Below, piece after piece: positions 11,096 to 24,083 of a DNA stretch of 64,000 nucleotides. The stretch is taken from contig JAGMVK010000015.1 of the NCBI GenBank assembly GCA_020747065.1, positions 930,001-994,000 on the forward strand, given 5' to 3'. The stretch is from Cadophora sp. MPI-SDFR-AT-0126 (taxonomy: Eukaryota > Ascomycota > Leotiomycetes > Helotiales > Ploettnerulaceae). The notes below the pieces were generated by a model that made no database searches, was not told the DNA's origin, and was given only the letters and a program-made list of their open reading frames with translations. Each line of letters begins with the position of its first letter. The stretch's first letter is position 1. The position numbers and the translations under genes are program-made.

Positions 11096-12645
11096 CACCC
11101 CACCTTCGAGTATGCAGGTCCCTCTCCGATCGAGCGTCGTACATCAACTAATGCAGACTATCTGCAGTGCGAGAATCCCCGCATCTGCATGTGCATATGC
11201 ATGTATAAGACATACATGAGTCGTTGCATGTGCATGTACAGTGCATGCTCTAGACCCTTCACGCCATCTTTTCTTGCTGCTATGCCTGCCACCCAAGACA
11301 CATCGTAGCCAGTAAGACAGCTCTCATACGTCCCGCTGCAGAAGTGTGCTAGCGATCTTTGCACTCTCGTCATGGCTGGGCAGCCTGGCCCATTCGTTCA
11401 CTCCAAGCCTCTTCGAGAGCTCTTTATCCCTCCAAGTCGCAATGATATTGTTCCGTTCCTGACTGTACTCTACAGTACTTCATCCGGATGAAAAAATGTA
11501 CCTCTTCTTATGAATCCGTTAAATCTCACCTGGATCCCGTCCAAGTACAAAAACAGGTTTCTGTTCCAAGAGAAGCATCAATCGATCAAAACCGACCCAT
11601 TAATCACTTCATCCATAACGCCACAAAACATCTAACACTCATTCAGCCGAACCAGAGCCCCTCCAAATACAACAACCAACAATAGAAATTCAAGATTTCA
11701 TCACATTTTGCCCCCACGCGATGAAACCAAAATGTGAAATATGACAAAGTCCACTCACTGACCCATTGAAATTTCAAAAATATATCTTCGTTCTGGTCTG
11801 ACTGTTGCATAATATTTGCAGAACCAACAAACACACCAACCAAACTCGACCTTCCTAGCCTAATATCACCGGCTTGCAACTCCAGCATTCCAACAGTTCC
11901 GTTCATTCGAGCTTCAAATCTCCAATGCAACCCGAGAGACAATTTCTTCGGCCCGGTTAAGGAGCTTGCCGTGATGTTACATCTGTACCGAAATTCTTAA
12001 CGGTTCAAAAGCTACGATGTTTTGGAATCGCCCGATATCTCGGACTCTTAAAGAGCTTCCTACGGAGGACTCGATTCGAGGGCGGCACACAAGGTGCAAT
12101 ACAACCCTCCCACATCATCTTATCTCATCTCATCTCATCGCACGCAATGTAAGCACTCATCCCGATAAGGACGACCGTTCGTTTAGTTGCAATCTCCGGA
12201 AGTAGAAGGTACCTTTCCCCATTTCCATCCTCACACATTCCATCATCTATGTACAGTACTCCCGTCCCTCATCGGCCGATCCTCTACCTCCACCTCCGCG
12301 TCCACTGGCTTCGCATCGCATCACATCATCATCAAGAAAAAAGGCTTGCAGTTGCATCTCCCACCCTCCAAGCCAAGCACGTCAGTGAGAACCCTGCATC
12401 CACCCCATCCACACACAAGCCTACCTAACTACCTACCTCATCACTGCATCTACATCTGCATCTGCAAATACCTGCATGCATGGGCTCCACACACACTACC
12501 ATTAAGTACATAACGATATACGTACATTATGCAGGACGCAGGGAATCATGACATGACATGGCATGACAAGGCAAGCTCACACCCTCAAGCTCAAGCTCAT
12601 GCTGCAACTTTTCTGCCGAAAAATAATTTTCTTGAATAGCTAGCT

Positions 12646-12668
12646 GTTGGATGTTGGATGTTGGATGT
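12646..12668. repeat. TTGGATG triplicate
   Basis: Three tandem copies of TTGGATG are followed by related GTGGGAG units. It is a short simple repeat in non-coding DNA. Confidence 0.75.
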
Positions 12669-12711
12669 GGGAGTGGGAGTGGATGTGCTTGCGAATGGAT
12701 CTACCATGACT

Positions 12712-12739
12712 ATGAATGATGAATGAATGAATGAATGAT
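12712..12739. repeat. GAAT/GATG tetranucleotide tract
   Basis: ATGAATGATGAATGAATGAA-type units run in tandem just upstream of a C-rich block. It is a simple repeat. Confidence 0.7.
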
Positions 12740-12977
12740 ATCCCGCCCCTCCTCCCCTCTCATCCTTTTTCGATGCTCGATCGTCAGGTCAGGCAAACAC
12801 GCACAGCAATATCAAGCATCAATGACGTCCCATCCTTCAGCTCCCTCAAACTCAACTGACTTTAAACTTCAACTTCCCCCCTTCCCCCTCCCGTCCCGCT
12901 CCCCTCCTCTCATCCCCTCCATGTTCGATCGTCACCACCACAATAGGGCCGTTGAAAAGATCATCCGACTATCCAAC

Positions 12978-13015
12978 GTCCATGGTCCATGGTCCATGTT
13001 CCATGCTCCATGCTT
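12978..13015. repeat. TCCATG(G) repeat
   Basis: Five to six imperfect copies of TCCATGG/TCCATGT/TCCATGC occur in a row. Each unit contains a CATG palindrome. It is a small minisatellite-like tract in intergenic DNA. Confidence 0.75.
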
Positions 13016-13969
13016 CCTGTAAATCTCCCGTCCCCTCTGTCTAGGATTCATCACCCGGACGTTAAAGTCAAAACTCAAATCTCAATCAAATCAAGGAGGA
13101 GGCTGATCTAGGCAAAACTCTCTTTTTATTGCTCAGTTGAGCCTCAATGGGGGTCATTTACTTGATGGTGGTGACGAACCGGCGGCGGGTGGGGGTCGGT
13201 GACACGGCCATGCCAATCGCCAATCGATGGCTGACCTGTCCGGGGCATATACTGGAGAACAACCAAGGACAGAATAGTAAGTAACATAGAAGAAGAAACT
13301 GTAAATGGTGCTTTTGGCTTCAATCTCTAAAACAATCTACTCAAGTCCCAGAGCAGAATCGATTTCCCTCCGTCTCGTCTATCTCAAATCTGCAATCTTG
13401 TTCTCCAACATCAGAACCCAAAGATGAAATGAACAGGAGCGAAAGCTTTTGGAATTTTTCAGAACCAAGCCGAGCTGCGCGACCAAAACACGTCTTTGCC
13501 TCCCAAAGATGTACAACCAACCAAAGCATCAGATGAGATGAAGATAGAAACAAATGGATTTTTATGCCCCTCCGCCTGCCATCCAGATCCATGAACCACA
13601 CGGATGTGACCCGACCTATCCGTTCCGAGCCAAAGAGAGATAATTTTAGGTTACCTGGCAGAGGAGAAGTAGTGCTGTGAATCCTACAAATCTCCCTGTC
13701 CAAGCCAAGCGAAGTGAAAAAAGAAAATAAAAGACCGCAAATACAGTGTCCAAACTCCTTCAATGCAGCTGGATTGAGCCGAGCCAGAATCGAAAACAAG
13801 CCAAAGACCCGGTCCCTTAAATCAGCATGATTAACTCCCTAGATCCGCCATCGACCTCATTGGGTCCTAGGCAGAAATGTCGTTCCGTCCATTCATGAAT
13901 CGTAAAAGTCGTCGCCAGAGAATGAGAAAGTGATGCAACTGATGAAACCACACCTGGATTTATGCTGCA

Positions 13970-15716
13970 CTAGCGTCCAAGGGGATCCATCACATTCGAA
14001 CTAGAATTCGAACTCGAATCGTCATGATCGTATGAATCGTCTGAGCTGTCGGTTTTTGCATCCAACAAGTCACTATCCATATCCGACCCAAAACCGTCCG
14101 GACTGATCGCCCTTTCGACCGTCGACACGTAGATATGTTCTTTCTCGTCCGGAGATACGATGAACATTTTTCCATCATTGTAGCGGACAAGGCCGGGGTG
14201 ATTGCCTGGTGGAAGTGTGATGCTTTCACTTCGGCGGCCTCTGGGGCTCATACGCTCGCTATCATTGGTGTCACCATCTTCACGGCTGCCCCATGAAGTC
14301 TAGATTAATTAGCACGGACCATAAAAGCAAGATAGGATGACTTACCATGCGATGAGTTATGCCAGCGTATATCTTGATGAAACCATGGAAATATCCGAAC
14401 ATGACCGAGAGCGGAAGGAAGATGATATCGAATGGCTCTCGTCTGAAGAGACCGACCAACTTGATAACCTTGATAAAAGCAAACATGAAGATGATCTGGG
14501 CCCACATGGCGTAATAATATCCATTCCCTGGTAGATTGTGGGCAGCTTTATGAGTGCACCATATAATCCAAGGGTCGAAGGCAACTGAAAGGGACGTGAA
14601 TGTTGCAAGATGCAATGCATATGTCGACCATGGTTGCTGTCTTTTGATGTATTAGTGAAGAAATAGAATGGTCGCAAAGAAGCTTACCTCCAAACGTGTC
14701 TCTCAACGAACATACTCGTATAGTTGCTTCGCCAATTGCTACGGGCCCAGCGAGAACATTGGTAGAGAAACTTGATGTTGTTCTCGAGCGTAGTCTCGAT
14801 CTCACACTGTGGGTTGTATTGGATCCATGTCTTCCATCGGTTGGACACCAACCACCGGGTAACAAAGTTGTCGTCGTCGGCGTTGAGTTGGTACTGACCC
14901 CAGCGCTCAGTCTTGAAGCCATCCAAGAACAGGGGGCTTTGGAGGATTTCGGATCGGAAGGCACAGGTGCGTCCGGACATGCAGGAGGTCCCACCATCGA
15001 TACCATGTGTGGCCGAAATCTCGAAGTTGCGTCGCTCAATGTAGGCAGCTCCGAGCCAATTGTAGCAAAGAGCTGCAATTGGTCCAGAACGAATGCGTTT
15101 GACACGTTGATTGGGTCCAACTCCGCCGATTTTTGCATCCTCGAACGGAGCAAGGAGCCAAGGTAGGATTGTGCTGGGCCACGTGACATCATCGTCTGCC
15201 ATGATAATGATCGACGTCTTGACCTTGGGAATCGCCTCGCAGACCTGAATCCGCTTGTTTGCAATTGGCACGTGGAATGTGCGAATGTTGGGGGCCTCCA
15301 ATGACTTTGTAAAATTGACGAGCTTTTGATATTTGTCGGAAGTCGTGACCAGGAGAAGCTCGTAAGGCTGGCAAGCCAGGATGCTTTGCAAGGATTCTCT
15401 CAACTCCTCAAAATTGTTATGAATCGTCGGAATGATCACCGTGACATCTTTCGCAGTGTAGGATGGAGTTTCGGATACAGCAATGGATTTGTAGCGCCAG
15501 TGGCTAATGAAGTTGACAATGGTTCGGAGGTACCGATGAATCCTGAAGAAGTCAGTTTTGAGCCGCGGGCCAATGGAGTAGCTGAATGTGGAATCACAAA
15601 ATACAAGGATGTCACAAAAAAGAGATATAAAAAGACCGGAAAAGTGAGGAAGTAAGGTCTTACCAGAAAACCCAGAAGGTGATTGCCCATGGGCTCAGAT
15701 CCCAAAAGGCAAGCAT
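13970..15716 (-). CDS. CPS1: Cps1-type family 2 glycosyltransferase (polysaccharide synthase)
   Basis: This membrane-bound processive GT2 enzyme belongs to the fungal Cps1/hyaluronan-synthase-like group. It is expected to polymerise an extracellular or cell-wall glycan from a nucleotide sugar at the plasma membrane. Four exons (15716-15664, 15581-14688, 14640-14346, 14299-13970) join in frame to 523 residues. The first intron starts GTAAGA and ends CATTCAG. Residues 1-18 form a membrane segment. The GT-A domain starts near residue 63 (DVTVIIPTIHNN), with a DDD metal site at about 147-149 (MADDDVTW), the acceptor-site acidic motif ADDDN near 253, and the processivity motif QCSRW at 292-296. 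Two or more C-terminal helices follow, then a 100-residue acidic Ser/Asp tail (SSDDSYDHDDSSSNSSSN) that is probably cytosolic. The exact polymer is unknown. Confidence 0.87.
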
Positions 15717-18700
15717 TTTGGATGGTCGTGGTGAGAAGTTCAGGCTACGCCGATTCGATCAAAGTTAGTTCCAATTGATCGCCTGCAGGAATGTCCAACT
15801 TCTTTGAGTATCTAGGCTGAGTTGCCACTGTGGGGTGTTTTGAAGAGGCAAAAATTGAGGGGTCATGTGTCGAACTCGAGGAAAGACGACTGGGAGATAT
15901 AGATGAGTCGGAAGCAATTTGACTGATTCTGTGGGCTGTTGATTCGTGAGGATGAGCGTGCCGGTGCCAAGACAGAGGGGAAGAGGCTCCAATGTGGATT
16001 TGCTCAAAGCTGAGGAGACGAGAGATGGGAAAAAGCCCCGAGAAAGTGTCGAGGCGTTTTCCTGTGGAGTTCTTGGAAGAAGGCAGAGGCAGCCGTGTTG
16101 AGAGGTCGGGATGCTGCTACTTCTTTTGGAGATATCTGCAGAAGGTCGAGGCCGAGCCAATTGGGACAGGAAGTCGACAAGGTCCGCAGAAATGGTATTT
16201 TCACTGGATCCAGCAGTGAAATGCAAGCCAGAAAGCCAGAAAGCCCGAATGCAACCAGATAATCAAGATCCAAGATCCAATTGGAAATGCAATCCAAGTT
16301 CCGTACTGTGATCCGCAAACGCAATGCAACGCCGAGCCAGACGAAGACAGACGAGACGAATCGAGGACAAGGCAAACAAGCAAGACAAGAATTGACTGTT
16401 CCGTATGCGGTAAGCAACGATGGCAATGGACGGACAATGATATGATATGCCGGCAACTGGGTGATTGAACAACGAAGGACCGAGAACCAAGATCACCAAA
16501 AGACCGTTATTTCCCAGGTGCTGGAGCTCAATTGATAAATATACAACAGAACCGACGATGCCCTTGATACAGCTCGGTGCACGAGAGTCGCCGAGATGTC
16601 ATACTGCCAGAGCTCTTTCTCCCCACAGGGTCCTGCGGAGGTCTATATAGTTCAGCCACGGGTACGCCAGAACGGAGACGGCACCATGATGCAGAGCAGG
16701 CCCGCAGAGACGAGCGTTTAAGGCGCGGACGCGAAACCCGATCAGTCATATTGTGCTTCTGGTTTTGGCTGCTGGATGCTGGCTGGTGGGTGAAGGGGAG
16801 CAGAAATAGTCGTAGTCAGTAGTCTGACATTAGTCGGCGGATACTAGATTGATGGCATGGCGGCATGGACAGGGAGGAGGAGGTCGGGATGGTGAAGAAA
16901 AGAGTGGAGTGGAGGGGGAGGGATGTGGTAGGGGAGGGGTAGAAGATGACAGGGTAGCTCGAGCAGTGGTGTGGTGGAGTGGGTACAGAATGGTACATGA
17001 GAGGCGCTTGAGGAGGAGAACGGCTAGAGTGGATTGGGTGCTTGGAGATAGTAAATGGCTTATGGCTGATGGCTAATGGCTGATGGATTGAGTAAAAGCC
17101 GCGCGAGAGAAGATTAATCCGTTAATAATAAAACAGCGAGGAAAATGAGACAAAGGCCGTCTGTCATTCAGATGTCGTTATCCTGACATATGCTTACCGA
17201 TGCCAGTTTGTCTGGGATATGAGGGATAGGTAAGGATAGATAGGTAAGGATATGACCAATGATTGATGAGGCAGACCATATGTACGATACTAGAAACATA
17301 CAGACATGAAAGACCCTCAGTACAGTACAGCTGTTCGAATGTACAAGGAAATGGAGAATAGAAGAATGGGGACAAAAGAGCAAGGACCAACAGATGGCTG
17401 AGGGCCTGGCTGGTGCTCATGCTGGCGGGCTTTTGGTGGGCTTTTTGTGGAGGAGGAATTTACTGGTGGTGGTTGATTGTTGACAATTGAGGGGCGGAAA
17501 TAATGAGGGGAGGAGAGACATCTGAGTCGCTACAGAGAGAGAGAAGGTGGGACAGCTCGCGCCGAGGGCTCTCTCGATATCGATAGGGCATTTCCTAGCG
17601 AGCAAGACAGCTCAACACAATGGATTGGCCAACGACACGACAGCCTATGAATAGCTTCTTCAGCGAATCGATTAGGTACATTCCAGTCCACCTCTCTCCT
17701 CTTCTCCTCTCACGGCATTTCTACATTCCCATTCCTGATACTCTTCTAGCCTCGTGCTCTCTAGCACAAGAGCATCCACAAGTGCATCCACCTCAGATAG
17801 AAGGGATCAGCAAATATTAACGACGCCAAGTCCATCTTGCGATCTGTACAAAACTCGCTACAGCGCACTTCTGCAAGCCTGCAAGCCCGCAGTACAGTGC
17901 TCTGCAGGCGGGACAGCAGGCTGAATGGGTACAATACAGCGAGGCTTTTGCTGGGATCGGTCACAGTACAGGGAACTTCACTTGCTTGCGCCAGTGGGGC
18001 TATGTCCCTAGTCTTTCGAGCCCACCCTAGCACTGTAACCCCATCCAAGCACCCGCCAGGGTCTCGATTGATTGCGTACAGCAAGCCAAACACTGGACAA
18101 GGGACAAGGATAGGGCAGGGCTCCCCCTCCTCGGTGGCTTTTATCATCGAGAACTTCGAGACACATCGGCCGCTGCAGTAGAACGTTTTTGTACATGTCG
18201 AGAGAAAGACTCAAGAAACGCCGCCTGGAGCTTCATTGAAGAGAAACAGGAAGGCACCAGAGCACTGAGGCCAGGCTAAAGAAACGAGGCGTTTCGCTTC
18301 ATGCTTCATACAGTATGCAATGCATGCGCCATTGGCGCCGTCGATGCTCTGCAGATGCAATAACAAGAGCCACTTAAGTGGGAGAGATACATGTCTCAGA
18401 GTAGCAAGTACCTAGCATCCGAAGAGATCTCTCTTCGATGATGGTTCTATTCGATCTATTTCGTACAGACAAGCTATCCTTACTAGCAAGGGTCATCATG
18501 ACCGTTGAAATGTGTAGCGAGGTCAGGAATGGAGGGGAACGAGGGGCAGATGGAAAGCAGTAACTGTTTTGGGAGCCGTGTGCTTGATGGGTTGAGATGA
18601 CATTAGTGACATCTCTCGAACGGGAGTCGTCAGGATTCAGTACGGAACGAGAGACACCTCGCTGACTCGACATCAGCACGGCAAACCATTCGCTTCGGGA

Positions 18701-21700
18701 CAGAACTGTTTGGATTGGCAAAATCTCATGCTGGCACGAGGGCTCGTCGTTTGACGTTGCCCATCCATATCATCACGAGCGATGAAACATTTGCCAGATC
18801 AGAAGATTCATGCTATTACCTCACTATCCCGAGCCATGCCAATACCAGTCCAGAATAGAAAGGATCCTCAGCTATTGCAGCCGTCTCCAGGATTCAGATG
18901 TCGAGCATGAGACTTTCGGAGCGGGTGGGCCATGGGCGGAAGCAGAACCATGAATTATTCCCACAATTGGAAATCTTCGGTCCGTTCGTTTCGACTTCTC
19001 TTTCGCTTGCATTTTGCTTTTGCTTTAGTTCGTCAGCAAGCAAAGTGACGCGATGAGCTGCAGGAGCTCATGCACGCTGAAAAAAACATAAAAGCATTAT
19101 GCTTGGATGTGCGTATGTACGTGCGGCCGGAGCAAAGCATCGCATGGCATGTATCTGTGACATGCGAGATACTCCGAATACATACGGAATCGTCGAGGAA
19201 TCCACAGACAAACCAACGGAAATACTGTCATTACGGAGCAAGAGTCACGAATCGAAATTGCCTAGCTCGCACAGCTACCCAGTCATGATTCTCATCAACT
19301 CTGCCCTTGCCCCGTCGTCCTTCTCGATTCGAATTTTTCAAATTTCCATAAAACCCCACTTTGGCCTTGTCTCCATGGATCAGTTGGTGGCGAGGTTTTC
19401 TGTAAGCGATGCTTGCTCGCTCCTAACGCGCTCTTGCCGCCTGGAAATAAGGAAAAGAGTAACCGAAACCGACAACTTAAAAATGCATCTAGCCGAAATA
19501 TCGGAGGTACGTAGAGCAAACCAAGTAGTGTGTGGCTGACTGTCAGAAAACTAAATTGGCTTGAGGAGCTTTTCTCTAGCCCATAGGCGTTGATAGGTAC
19601 AGTAAGAATGAAGTGACTTTATGAGACATTTGATACGGCTGTGGATACAGTCTGGGCGGGGTAGATGAGCTACACTACAGCTGCCAGCGGCAAAGGAAAC
19701 TCCGTGCTTTTGGAGGGGCGGCGAAATCACAGGTTGGCGAAGCGCGGTATTTTTTCTCTAGTAACATGGACAGGATATCCTCACGAGACAAGTGAGACCA
19801 CAACTAACCTGGAAATGCAGGAAAGGTACGATAAGTGAGGAGTACGCAGACCTGGAATGCAAGCAATCCACAAACGCCCCGAGCTCGCCAGCCATTCTGT
19901 GGTCCTAGCTCGCGCACCCCGAAGAGTTGAACGGCAAGGTACGAGGCAGGTATCTGTATCTTATTTTTCCTTTCCCTAGCCCGCCATCAACTCCACAGTA
20001 TGTGAACCCACCTTCCTTTCCCACTTCTCAAGGTACCGTACAGTACGCGAACACGGCTCAAGCGGCCTCATCTAGACATTGTCGCGATCGCTTGCTCTCT
20101 CTCCAATCTCATCATTGCCTTCCTTGACACATGGAATATTTTTCTCCCACAAGAATATCCAGAATTGAAGTCCAGGCCGCAGCTTGGTCAAGGATATACT
20201 TAGCCGCCAGGCCGCACTTCACCCACCACCCACGTAGCACACCCACGATCTGTATCTTGGGTAACTGCAAGTTCAACGGTACGGATGCAAGAGGTGCTTC
20301 CCCAAATTAAACAGCAATCAATACGCCATGCCATGCCCTTTTCATGCAGCAATTCATCCATCGGACATTCTCCCCCGATTCGATTCCAGGTCTTGTCTTA
20401 CTTGGAGCTTGAGGAACTAGAGCGGGATCGACTATGCGTGAGGTACCGAATGTAGGTACTTAGCTGCTTACCTTCTTGCTCCGTGTGTGAACATGTACGG
20501 AGGTACATAGGTACAGTACGGGACAATACTCGATTGTCTCGGAAACCATCACTATCTACTTTACGAGCGATACGACGAACCATAAGCCGCCTCATCTGCA
20601 GCAAGAAAAACAGTTTCCTCTCTCTTCACTTCACTTCTCATCTTTAAAATCCCCTCTCTGACCCATACATACGTGAAATCCAATCACTCCATCTCCAACT
20701 TATCCTCCTCCTCTTCCCTGTCCCTAAACCCATCGCGCCTCTCCCTTCTCCTCCAAACTAGCCCTCAACCTACGATCTAGAACTAAACATACCTCCGTAC
20801 ACTGTCTCACTGGACTGGCCAATTGCACACCTTTGATTGCTTGAACAAATCAGCGAATACTAGGTAGCCCGCACGCCAGACGAGAGACAGCGGGGGCAGA
20901 GCAGAGACCAAGCCAAGGTCTCAGGTGTGGAATGTGCGCTAAGTGGCGTGTGCTTATGACCCTGGACGTGGCGAGGCGGGCTTCATGAGGGGAAGGCGGC
21001 TCAACAGAATCGGGATGGGAAATCAGGTTTCGCGAATAGACGTGGCTGGCTGCGCGGAATTGAATTGATTTGAGTTTGATAGTAGCACAAGGAATGCGGT
21101 CAGCAGACCTAGAGGCATCGATCTGCTGAATGAGGCTCAACCCAAAAGAACAGCTATCATTCATACCCAGTCTCGGAGAAACGATCTTCAATGGGCGAGA
21201 TGTCAAATTCCGGCTTCTTGAAAAATGCCTCTCTACGGAGGTACCTTATTTTCAGCCGAAGCTTATGTGCCCACAAACAGGACAGACCTTGTGAGTAACT
21301 TTTGGGAACAAACCTAGACGAAAGACAGCTTTGTGAACTTTCACATTCTTCTCCACCAAGACCGGATTTTCTCGATTGCCTCATCCTCGCGCGCTGACAT
21401 CCCGATATCCCGATACCCCGACGTGTACTCTTTGATGATGATGATGATGAACGAGCAAACGAGCGGAATCCGGAACAGGCGATCTCTACTTCTCAAACTC
21501 ATGAATATCAAGACATGAAAAAAAAACAAAATCTCACCTCAACTCGCCTTCACCACATATCGATTGAGTTCCATACCACCCGAAGTCTCAAAGTAAAAAC
21601 ATCGATAAAGAAACGGAACGAAATGCCATACCAGAACTTTCGTGCCGGACTGTGCCTAGCGTACAAATTTACGGACGGACGGCTCGCACGGTTGTATGCA

Positions 21701-22555
21701 AGTCACTCGATTGATTTCGAAGCCAGCCCTAGCTCAGCGATCTGGAATCGAATCGACGCCAATACCAAAAACAGAACCGAAACCAGCATCAAAAACTAGC
21801 ATCGGCACCAAAATACTAGAACTAATCTACTCGTACGAATCAATATGAAGATAAGAGATAAAAAGAAATCTGAAAATGGTAGGGTAATCTTCCTTCCCAT
21901 CACTTCCACCCTTCTCCTCAAAACGCATCAAGCATCAAGTATCAAGGAACAGTAGGAACGATTTTCCGGCCAAGCGAGGCTCCCGGCCCGGATTATCCAT
22001 CGGCCCTGGCCTTATGTACAATCTTCCGAATCCAGAAGAAGACAGACAAACTACCTCATCCTCATACAAGATTATTCCGTGCTTCCAGGCCTGGGCTGGA
22101 GAAAAGTAAACGAGCATGAGGATGACGAGGTGAGATATGCGTCTTGCGATGGCGAAGTGAGGCTTGAAAAGGAACGGATTAACATGTCATGAAGGCTATT
22201 CAAGGCGGGGGAGCATGCGAGGCGGGAGTATATTTTTCCTGCCCTATATGAAGTGAAGAAATGAGGCAAAATCAGGCAAAGTGTTCCAAAGTAGGCTTTT
22301 TCAATCACATTAATACATACATATGTTGGCGTGTTTTTGTTTTCGGGTCGAGATTTCTCCTCTGATCGTTTCACTTCACTTAGATCAACTTCATCCCCTC
22401 GAGGAACAGCAGTCCATGCCAGCGCCGTCTTCATGTACAGTGAAAAAAAATCTACCTCTTTCATGTTTCGCTTACCCCTCCACGCCCTCCATTTCCTGAC
22501 GCTGTTGACGTTATGGACAGATCACCTCATCATTTCTAGTCTTGAGCTGAGAAGG
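15717..22555. other. 6.8 kb upstream of CPS1 without a supported gene
   Basis: Many short frames occur, but none has a recognisable motif, consistent splice junctions or convincing composition. The sequence is purine-rich (GGA/GAG tracts at 16.8-17.6 kb), has repeated CAGTACAG-like and GGTACnnA words, and holds a GAT repeat near 21.44 kb. It is probably long promoter and leader DNA of the flanking genes, or contains untranslated RNA that I cannot identify. Confidence 0.45.
21434..21451. repeat. GAT trinucleotide repeat
   Basis: TGATGATGATGATGATGA is seen directly. It is a short simple repeat in non-coding DNA. Confidence 0.75.
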
Positions 22556-23390
22556 TTAGGTACTCGATGCAGGTGCAGAATTGTTGAGCTTGGTGTTGCG
22601 TTGGTCTGGTTCTCCACTGGAGCTGGATGAAGCTTCGCTTTCTTCGGGCAGCTCGGCAGCGCTGATTGAACTATGACAGGAAAGGAATGTGGGATGGGAC
22701 TTTGACTTTTCGATAACTCTTTCCAAGGGCTCTAAGGAGGAAGTCATCACCAAATCTGGTCTGAAGATGATGATGCTTACCAGCGATCTTATCCATCAAA
22801 GTATGATCTGACAACGGGAGAGATCATCCTCTCCAGATCCCCATCGCCTCCCTTCCCGCACCAACCGCCCAGCGCCGCCGCATGCTGATCATGAACGCTT
22901 AAGAACATGGCGCAACCATCAAGGAGATACCCTGGCGCATCGTAGAAAGTGCCTGCTACCAGTAAAGACCCAGAAAGATTGCCAGCACTACTTCCCACCC
23001 TCCCCGACCTCCAGTGATATGTTCCCATTTATCAATTCCCTTCTCTTCACAACCATCTTTCTCTTTCCACAGAACATCCAAGCCGTGGATTCGAAACGGA
23101 GCCATGCTTTTGTCAGGAATGTTGATTGTCTGGTCCCCGGACTTGCCGGGAACACGGACGGGGAGAGCGATAAGAGTAGTGGAGAGGCACAGTAATAAAG
23201 AGGGGTCGGAGTGCTCGGCTGGCCAGTAATCGTCTCGCAGAGGTCCAGAGTGGGCCTGAAGGTACAACACGATAGGAGCAGAGCAAGACCCAGGTCCCAG
23301 ACATCCGCCCACGGCCGTGCCCAGCCCAGCCTGAGTGTGAGGAGAGGCATGTGTTACTGAGGCTGATTGTTGATCTGACGACGACCACAT
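22556..23390 (-). CDS. possible spliced gene of unknown function (tentative)
   Basis: The minus strand has a long frame from about 23390 to 22970 whose later part reads like protein (GIDKWEHITGGRGGW, then hydrophobic VVLAIFLGLYW). Further down, a short exon (22814-22788, preceded by TTGTCAG) ends at GCTG/gtaagc. It joins across a 50-nt intron to 22737-22556, giving an in-frame chain DHTLMDKIAEPLERVIEKSK followed by a Ser/Glu-rich tail ending at TAA. The link between the long upstream frame and the short exon needs a weak GTCTTT donor near 22967. The downstream two-exon part is more believable than the whole. No family is recognised. Confidence 0.27.
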
Positions 23391-24083
23391 CCACGACTTC
23401 AACACGATATCTTTCTCTCCAAGTAGAGCCCAACTCCTTCACGAGTGGACCGATCATTCGGATCCTTTGCTGGCATCCTGATTGCTTTGTTGGATCTGCT
23501 GGAGAAGAAAAGGGGGAGCCTGGCCTGGGCACTGCACTGCATATTCGGCTTCGTACGCAGAAGGAAGGCGGTGCAGCATCGCCGAATAATCCCTCACGAT
23601 CCTATCCTCCGTATATCCTCATCCACCTATCCGACTCTCGTAGGCCCTCGTATAGATATTCTCCAGCAGTGTATCTTCGTTGCAGTCCGTCAATTGTTTG
23701 GGAGGAGAAATCGCAGAGTCGTTGCATCAACAGTCCAACAGCAGCACTTCACCGCAAGCGGCCACCAACATCCTCCACGAGCCGTCCCTCGAATTCTACA
23801 GCCTCTGCAGCCAGTGCATCAATCCAGACTATATCGCACCTCTCTGTTTCGTCGTCCTGTGCCAGTTGTGTAGATATTCCAGTCAGAGTCTCTCTTGCAG
23901 CAGTGCAGCGTGCCAACCACACCACCCGATCAGCCCATCCATATCTCCATATCCTCAGCAGTCGCGCAGTGATGCGAAGCAGCGGTATATGAGTGTCGGT
24001 GATTTGCACAGGGGCAGTGGCAATTGCAATTGCCCTCGCTGTCGGAGGATCGCGCAGAAAAAGGAGAGGAAGCACACAACACC
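23391..24083. other. leader/promoter of the low-complexity protein gene
   Basis: Open frames with Ser/Thr/Arg-rich translations cover this stretch on the plus strand, but none has a motif or obvious start. I read it as 5' leader with upstream frames in front of the ATG at 24084. Confidence 0.35.

Larger units (their letters stand above)
8397..13969. other. 5.6 kb without a supported gene; repeat-rich
   Basis: No family is recognised on either strand. The first part has many short frames. From about 10.8 kb onward the DNA becomes C/T-rich with many short tandem motifs (ATCC, TTGGATG, GAAT, TCCATGG units) and CATG-containing palindromes. Such texture is common in long fungal promoter and 3' regions. 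The 3' end of the Cps1-type gene lies at its right edge. Confidence 0.5.

Noticed and set aside
14696..15166. 156-codon plus-strand open frame inside CPS1
   Set aside because: It is antisense to the GT-A domain, whose motifs are intact; the frame is a shadow of the real gene.
23391..23992. Long plus-strand frame upstream of the low-complexity protein
   Set aside because: Ser/Thr/Arg-rich translation without motif or ATG of good context; better read as leader DNA.
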